The notes under the pieces: generated by a model
What the model was told of the DNA's origin: nothing
Databases searched by the model: none
Seen by the model: the letters and a program-made list of their open reading frames with translations, nothing else
Position numbers and translations under genes: made by a program
From: Bacillota bacterium
Lineage (GTDB): Bacteria; Sysuimicrobiota; Sysuimicrobiia; Sysuimicrobiales; Segetimicrobiaceae
Assembly: GCA_021324295.1 (NCBI GenBank)
Contig: JAJPJJ010000010.1
Span: forward strand, 1-54,057
DNA length: 54,057 nucleotides
Reading direction: 5' to 3'
In this document: piece after piece, positions 49,985-54,057 of the stretch
Numbering within the stretch: position 1 is the stretch's first letter
Layout of the letters: the number at the start of each line of letters is the position of its first letter

Positions 49985-51493
49985 ATGAGGATGGCCCGGC
50001 GCCTCTCGGCGCGGCTGGGATACGCCGCCACCCTGGGCGGCGTCGCGCTCGTCAGCCTCGCGATGTGGCTCGCGCGGCCCTATCTGGCGCTGGCCCCGAT
50101 CGCCCTCATCCATCTGCTGGCGGTCTTCTGCGCGGCCCTGCTGTGGGGCATGGGGCCGGCGATCGCGGGCAGCATCCTCGCCTTCGTGGCGCTCGACTAC
50201 CTGTTCGTCCCGCCGTTCTTCTCCCTCACCATCGCCGCCCCCTCGGAGGTCGTCTCGCTTGCGGTCTTCCTCGCCGTCGCGATCGTCACGAGCCGCCTCG
50301 CCGCCTGGGCGCGCGCGCGGGCCCACGAGGCGGAGGCCCGCGCCCGGGAGGCCGGCGCGCTCCTCAGGCTCAGCGACGCGAGCGCGGATGCGGGCAGCAT
50401 GCCCGCCACGCTCCGGGCGATCGCGGAGCTCGCCACGGGCGTCTTCGGGGTGCGAAGCTGCGCGATCCTCCTGCCGGACAGCATGGACGTGCTGCGGGTG
50501 CAGGCCGCGGCCCCCGCCGCGGACGCCTGCGCCCTGACCAGGGACGAGGAGGGGATCGCGGCGTACGTGTGGCGCGAGCAGACGCTCGTCCCCCACGGAC
50601 CGACCCTGTACGTGCCCCTGCGGATCGGAACCCAGCGCGTCGGCATCCTCCGTGTCGGGCCGCGCCCGGACGGTCAGCCGCTTCCCGCGTCCGAGCACGC
50701 CCTCCTGCAGACGTTCGGAACCGCGGCCGCGGCGGCCATCGACCGCCGGCGCCTCCAGGACGCGGCCACGCAGGCGGAGGTGCTGCGGCGGTCCGATGCC
50801 TTGAAGACAGCGCTGCTCGGCTCGGTGTCCCACGACCTCCGGACCCCGCTGGCGACGCTGAAGACAGGGATCACCGCGCTGCTGCAGGCCGACCTTGCCT
50901 GGGACCGCCAGGCGCAACAGGAGATGCTGGCCGCGGCCAACGAGGAGGTGGACCGGCTGACCCGCCTGATCGGCAACCTCCTCGACCTGTCCCGGATCGA
51001 AGCGGGGGAGCTCAGGCCGGATCGGCAGTGGTACGAGATGGGCGAGCTGATTGCGGACAGCGTGCGCCGCGCCTCCGCCCGCCTGCGGGATCACCGCGTC
51101 ACGGTCGAGATCCCGGACGGCGATCTGCTAGTCTATCTCGATTACGTGCAGATCCAGCAGGTCCTCGCCAACCTGCTGGACAACGCCGCCAAGTACTCGC
51201 CCGCCGGCGGCGAGATCCGCGTGACCGGCGCCGTCGAGGCCGACGCCTTCGTCATTCGGGTCCGCGATCAGGGCCCGGGGATCCCCGCCTCCGAGGCGGA
51301 TCGCATCTTCTCGAAGTTCTACCGGATCAACGGACGCCACACGGGCACGGGGCTGGGGCTGGCGATCTGCAGGGGCCTGGTGGAGGCCCACGGCGGGCGG
51401 ATCACGGTCGAGAACCCGGGGAGGGCGGGCGCGGTGTTCGCCGTGTCCCTCCCGCTCACGACGCCGCCGGCGCTCGCCGGCCGACTGGCATGA
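49985..51493 (+). CDS. sensor histidine kinase with DUF4118 and GAF domains (KdpD-like)
   Basis: Inner-membrane kinase of 502 aa. Residues 10-105 form the KdpD-type DUF4118 membrane domain. A GAF domain follows at about 135-255, then HisKA with His283 (SVSHDLRTPLATL) and the ATPase domain with N box (NLLDNAAKY), DQGPGIP and GTGLGLAI. It lacks the N-terminal KdpD and USP domains of true KdpD, so it is a short form. It overlaps the response regulator by 4 bp (ATGA). No kdpFABC genes are present. The nearest target is the APC permease downstream. Confidence 0.92.
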   Translation: MRMARRLSARLGYAATLGGVALVSLAMWLARPYLALAPIALIHLLAVFCAALLWGMGPAIAGSILAFVALDYLFVPPFFSLTIAAPSEVVSLAVFLAVAIVTSRLAAWARARAHEAEARAREAGALLRLSDASADAGSMPATLRAIAELATGVFGVRSCAILLPDSMDVLRVQAAAPAADACALTRDEEGIAAYVWREQTLVPHGPTLYVPLRIGTQRVGILRVGPRPDGQPLPASEHALLQTFGTAAAAAIDRRRLQDAATQAEVLRRSDALKTALLGSVSHDLRTPLATLKTGITALLQADLAWDRQAQQEMLAAANEEVDRLTRLIGNLLDLSRIEAGELRPDRQWYEMGELIADSVRRASARLRDHRVTVEIPDGDLLVYLDYVQIQQVLANLLDNAAKYSPAGGEIRVTGAVEADAFVIRVRDQGPGIPASEADRIFSKFYRINGRHTGTGLGLAICRGLVEAHGGRITVENPGRAGAVFAVSLPLTTPPALAGRLA

Positions 51494-52176
51494 CCGGCGC
51501 CCGGGTGCTGGTCGTCGACGACGAAGCGCCGATCCTCCGCCTGCTGCGGCGGACGCTCGAGGCGCAGGGGTACGCGGTCGAGGCGGTGGAGACCGGGCAG
51601 GCTGCGCTCGATGCCGTAGAGCGCCATCGTCCCGACGCGGTCTTGCTGGACCTGATGCTTCCGGACGCGGACGGGCTCGAGGTCTGCCGGCGCCTCCGCG
51701 AACGCCTCGAGGCCCCGATCATCGTGCTCTCGGCCCGTGGTGAAGAGCGAACGAAAGTCGACGCGCTGGACCTGGGGGCCGACGACTACCTCACCAAGCC
51801 GTTCGGCACGGCCGAGCTGCTTGCCCGGCTGCGGGTCGCCCTCCGCCACGCCGCGGGGAGCCACACCGGTCCGATCATCCGGGCGGGAGATCTCACCCTC
51901 GACCTCGACCGCCGGCTCGTGACGCGGGGCGGCACGCAGGTCCACCTCACCCCGAAGGAGTACGAGGCGCTCAAGTACCTCGCCCAGCACGCCGACCGCG
52001 TGGTGACGCATCGGGCCCTGCTCACGAGCGTCTGGGGACCGCAGTACGGCGAAGAACTGCACTACCTGCACGTGCTCGTGAACCAGCTCCGCCGGAAGGT
52101 CGAGCCCGATCCGTCGCATCCCAGCTACATCCTCACCGAGCCCGGCGTCGGCTACCGCTTCCGCCTCCCCGACTGA
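51490..52176 (+). CDS. OmpR/KdpE-family response regulator
   Basis: 228-aa regulator. The receiver domain (about 5-115) has acidic pocket Asp10/Asp11, phospho-acceptor Asp54 (VLLDLMLPDADG) and Lys103 (LTKPFG). The C-terminal OmpR-type winged helix (about 130-226) has LTPKEYEALKYLAQHADRVV and the KdpE-like GVGYRFRLPD ending. The ATG at 51490 is inside the kinase stop (ATGA); the open frame upstream overlaps the kinase and is rejected. Direct repeats spaced 11 bp, the usual spacing for this family, lie just downstream at 52192-52240 in front of the permease gene. Confidence 0.94.
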   Translation: MTGARVLVVDDEAPILRLLRRTLEAQGYAVEAVETGQAALDAVERHRPDAVLLDLMLPDADGLEVCRRLRERLEAPIIVLSARGEERTKVDALDLGADDYLTKPFGTAELLARLRVALRHAAGSHTGPIIRAGDLTLDLDRRLVTRGGTQVHLTPKEYEALKYLAQHADRVVTHRALLTSVWGPQYGEELHYLHVLVNQLRRKVEPDPSHPSYILTEPGVGYRFRLPD

Positions 52177-52191
52177 CGCACCCCCGCCAAT

Positions 52192-52240
52192 CTTGAGCAA
52201 AGCTTGAGGCGGCGGTCCTCGCCCTTGATCCCGGCTTGAG
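52192..52240. promoter_or_regulatory. 11-bp-phased CTTGAG direct repeats, candidate response-regulator site
   Basis: CTTGAG occurs at 52192-52197 and 52203-52208, and CTTGAT/CTTGAG at 52224-52229 and 52235-52240. Within each pair the start-to-start distance is exactly 11 bp, and the pairs are 32 bp apart (about three turns). OmpR/PhoB-family dimers bind direct repeats with 11-bp spacing. The array occupies the 109-bp gap between the response regulator and the APC permease start at 52286. Confidence 0.55.
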
Positions 52241-52285
52241 CGCCCTCCTGATAGAGAGGACGCGGGTACCCTACGAGGAGACCAC

Positions 52286-53917
52286 ATGCCGGATCAGGCC
52301 GTCGTCTCGACGCCGCCAATGGCACCGAGGGAGTCCGGGGAGCACCTGCGCCGGGACATCACCGTGTGGGGCTCGTTCATGTGGGGCTACGCCGACGTGG
52401 GCGCCGACATCTACGTCGCGCTCGGCATCGTCGCAGCCGCGGCCATGGCGTTCACCCCCCTGGCCTTCGCCCTCGCCGGCGCCGTCTATGTTCTCATCGG
52501 CCTCGCCTACACGGAACTGGCGAGCGCGTATCCCGTGGCCGGCGGCGGACAGTATTACGCAGCCCGGGGTCTGGGGGACCTCTGGGGCTTCGTAGCCGGC
52601 TCGGCGCTCCTCCTCGACTACACGATCGATATCGCCCTCTTCGCGGCGTCCTCCGCAGGCTATATCAACTTCTTCATCCCTGGGATCCGGAACTATGCCA
52701 CGGACATCGGACCCTTCCACCACATCAACCCGCTCTGGGCCGCCGAAACGATCATCATGATCGTGTCCCTGATATGGCTGAACATCCGAGGGATACGGGA
52801 GTCCACCCTGTTCAATGAGCTCCTGGGCAGCCTCGACATGATGACGGAGTCGCTCGTCATCATCTTCGGGTTCCTCTTTGCTTGGAAACCGGAGCTGCTG
52901 GTCCACCAGTTTCAAACCCAGCAACCGTCCCTCGCCCGGTTCATGTACGGTTCGTCGCTGGCCATCATCTCGTACGTGGGGCTGGAGTCGATCTCGCAGG
53001 CGGCACAGGAAACGCGCCGGCCTGCCACGATCATCCCCCGCACCTCCATCGGGCTGATCTTCAGCGTGCTGATCTTCGCCATGGCGTTCTCGACGTTGGG
53101 GATCGGGATGCTGCCGTGGCAGGAGATCGCCGCGCATTCAGGGGATCCCATCGCGCTGCTCGCCCAGAACATTCCGCTGATCGGTGTGGTCGTTGGTCCC
53201 TTCACCGCGCTCATGGGCGCCACGATCTTGCTCATCTCCGCCAACACCGGCGTCATGGGCAGCTCGCGGCTGACCTTCTCGATGGGCCAGCTGGGGCTCG
53301 CCAGCCCCTGGCTGGCCGCCGTGCATCCTCGGTTCAGGACGCCCCACCGCACGATCATCGTGTTCTCACTCCTGGCGATCGCCGAGACGGTGCTGGCGTT
53401 CCTCACGCCCCAGGCGATGGACACGCTCGGCAACATGTACGCCTTCGGGGCGACGCTCGCGTATCTACTCGTCTTCGTGTCCCTGGTGCGGCTGCGCCTC
53501 GTGGACCCGGTCACCCCGCGCCCCTACCGTGTTCCCCTGAACGTCACGTGGCGCCGCGGGGACGAGCGCGTCCAGGTGCCGGTCCTCGGCATCCTCGGTA
53601 TCGGTGGGGTCAGTCTGATCTTCTTCGAAGTGATCTTCACTCACCAGATCGGGCGGGTCGCGGGGCCGGCGTGGGTGCTCCTCGGAGTGGCCTACTATCT
53701 CTGGTACCGGCGACGCGCGGGATACCCGGTGTGGGGGTCGCTCCGGCGCGACTGGCCGGCGGAGCAGATCGCCATCCTGAAATCCGCCGAAGAGTTCGAG
53801 CTCCTGGAGGAGTACCAGTTTGCGCTCGCCGCAAGCGAGAGGGCCCGCGCGCGCCGGAGGCGCCTGCCCGGCGGCCCGCCCGCCCCGCCGGAGACCGGGC
53901 GGGAGGCGTCCCCCTGA
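52286..53917 (+). CDS. APC superfamily permease
   Basis: 543-aa inner-membrane transporter with about 12 hydrophobic segments. Family marks are WGSFMWGYADVGADIYVALG in helix 1, ELASAYPVAGGGQYYAARGL in helix 2/3, YVGLESISQAAQETRRPATI around helix 6, and NMYAFGATLAYLLVFVSLVR late. A soluble, charged C-terminal tail of about 80 residues (EQIAILKSAEEFELLEEYQF) follows. The ATG at 52286 has ACGAGGAG upstream. Most relatives carry amino acids; proximity to a KdpDE-like pair raises the alternative of cation uptake as in the KimA group. The gene lies just behind the CTTGAG repeat array. Confidence 0.88.
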   Translation: MPDQAVVSTPPMAPRESGEHLRRDITVWGSFMWGYADVGADIYVALGIVAAAAMAFTPLAFALAGAVYVLIGLAYTELASAYPVAGGGQYYAARGLGDLWGFVAGSALLLDYTIDIALFAASSAGYINFFIPGIRNYATDIGPFHHINPLWAAETIIMIVSLIWLNIRGIRESTLFNELLGSLDMMTESLVIIFGFLFAWKPELLVHQFQTQQPSLARFMYGSSLAIISYVGLESISQAAQETRRPATIIPRTSIGLIFSVLIFAMAFSTLGIGMLPWQEIAAHSGDPIALLAQNIPLIGVVVGPFTALMGATILLISANTGVMGSSRLTFSMGQLGLASPWLAAVHPRFRTPHRTIIVFSLLAIAETVLAFLTPQAMDTLGNMYAFGATLAYLLVFVSLVRLRLVDPVTPRPYRVPLNVTWRRGDERVQVPVLGILGIGGVSLIFFEVIFTHQIGRVAGPAWVLLGVAYYLWYRRRAGYPVWGSLRRDWPAEQIAILKSAEEFELLEEYQFALAASERARARRRRLPGGPPAPPETGREASP

Positions 53918-54057
53918 TGCGCGCCGCCGTCTTCACAGCTTTTTCATAACTTCTTGTAGGGTCGAGGGCTGGCGCAGTGCTTAGTTGACCGGCAGCAATC
54001 TTTCAGCCCTATCCATCTCCGACGATGGCTTGCGGACCCGGACAGCTGCTGGGACAA
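53918..54057. other. intergenic end of window
   Basis: 140 bp after the permease stop with no gene recognisable before the window ends. The stretch is AT-richer than its surroundings. TTGACC (plus strand, near 53984) followed by TATCCA gives a 19-bp spacer, a poor promoter match. A GC-rich inverted repeat (CCCGCCC/GGGCGGG) lies inside the permease C-terminal codons just before, but there is no T-run directly after it, so a terminator is not claimed. Confidence 0.35.

Noticed and set aside
50065-51489. N-terminal extension of the response regulator frame across the kinase gene
   Set aside because: The extension is low-complexity Arg/Gly/Pro sequence; the receiver domain begins right after ATG 51490, which overlaps the kinase stop as expected.
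53876-53917. GC-rich inverted repeat at the end of the APC permease as a terminator
   Set aside because: It lies within codons and is not followed directly by a T-run.
53984-54010. Possible plus-strand promoter at the window end
   Set aside because: TTGACC and TATCCA are 19 bp apart and neither is a strong match; no downstream gene is visible to support it.
1-54057. tRNA/rRNA genes, CRISPR arrays, insertion sequences, integrases or phage genes
   Set aside because: I looked for cloverleaf-like segments, regularly spaced repeats, transposase motifs and terminal inverted repeats and saw none that I could support.

Overview
The window is a high-GC bacterial chromosome segment packed with catabolic operons. 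Almost every gene from 243 to 47469 lies on the minus strand; the genes from 47630 to 53917 lie on the plus strand. Five periplasmic-type solute-binding proteins of the oligopeptide family all lack a lipobox cysteine, and two carry twin-arginine signals. This favours a diderm (two-membrane) cell. GC content, five peptide-type importers, an F420-type LLM oxidoreductase and GntR/RpiR regulators suggest an uncultivated soil-type lineage such as Rokubacteria/Methylomirabilota or an Armatimonadota-like group, but the sequence does not settle the phylum.

Layout, reading the minus-strand blocks in the direction of transcription. Block C (27801 to 16414): RpiR regulator, a deleted hydantoinase-B relic, hydantoinase/oxoprolinase A, two B subunits, a Tat-exported binding protein, permeases B and C, and an AstE/AspA-type deacylase. 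Block B (15818 to 11312): HpcH/HpaI aldolase, Tat-exported binding protein, permeases B and C. Block A (11184 to 243): a 4,5-dihydroxyphthalate-decarboxylase-like binding protein, a small exported protein, gamma-glutamyltransferase, binding protein, aldolase, GntR regulator, second aldolase, RraA-like aldolase, second gamma-glutamyltransferase, permeases B and C. Blocks A and B each have a near-identical 22-bp operator-like site upstream.

Block D (35120 to 28049): creatininase, binding protein, M24 metallopeptidase, permease C, Asp/Glu racemase, permease B and a MOSC protein. Block E (39081 to 35763): E1 alpha, E1 beta and E2 of a 2-oxoacid dehydrogenase complex, flanked by two roughly 600-bp stretches without a recognisable gene. 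Block F (47469 to 39652): LLM oxidoreductase, binding protein, BAAT-type acyltransferase/thioesterase, cysteine-dioxygenase-like cupin, permeases B and C, and an amidohydrolase. It is preceded by a near-consensus sigma-70 promoter and a divergent GntR regulator. Block G (47630 to 53917, plus): GntR, VOC protein, secreted DUF5666 protein, a KdpD/KdpE-like two-component pair and an APC permease with 11-bp-phased repeats upstream.

The common theme is importer plus hydrolase plus C-C lyase. Each importer module brings in a small amide, peptide-like or acyl-amino compound, and neighbouring cytosolic enzymes (gamma-glutamyltransferases, hydantoinase/oxoprolinase, creatininase, deacylase, racemase, aldolases) would dismantle it, with keto acids feeding the dehydrogenase complex. 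None of the five importers has an ATPase gene in the window, so they presumably share ATPases encoded elsewhere. Substrates are inferred from context only.
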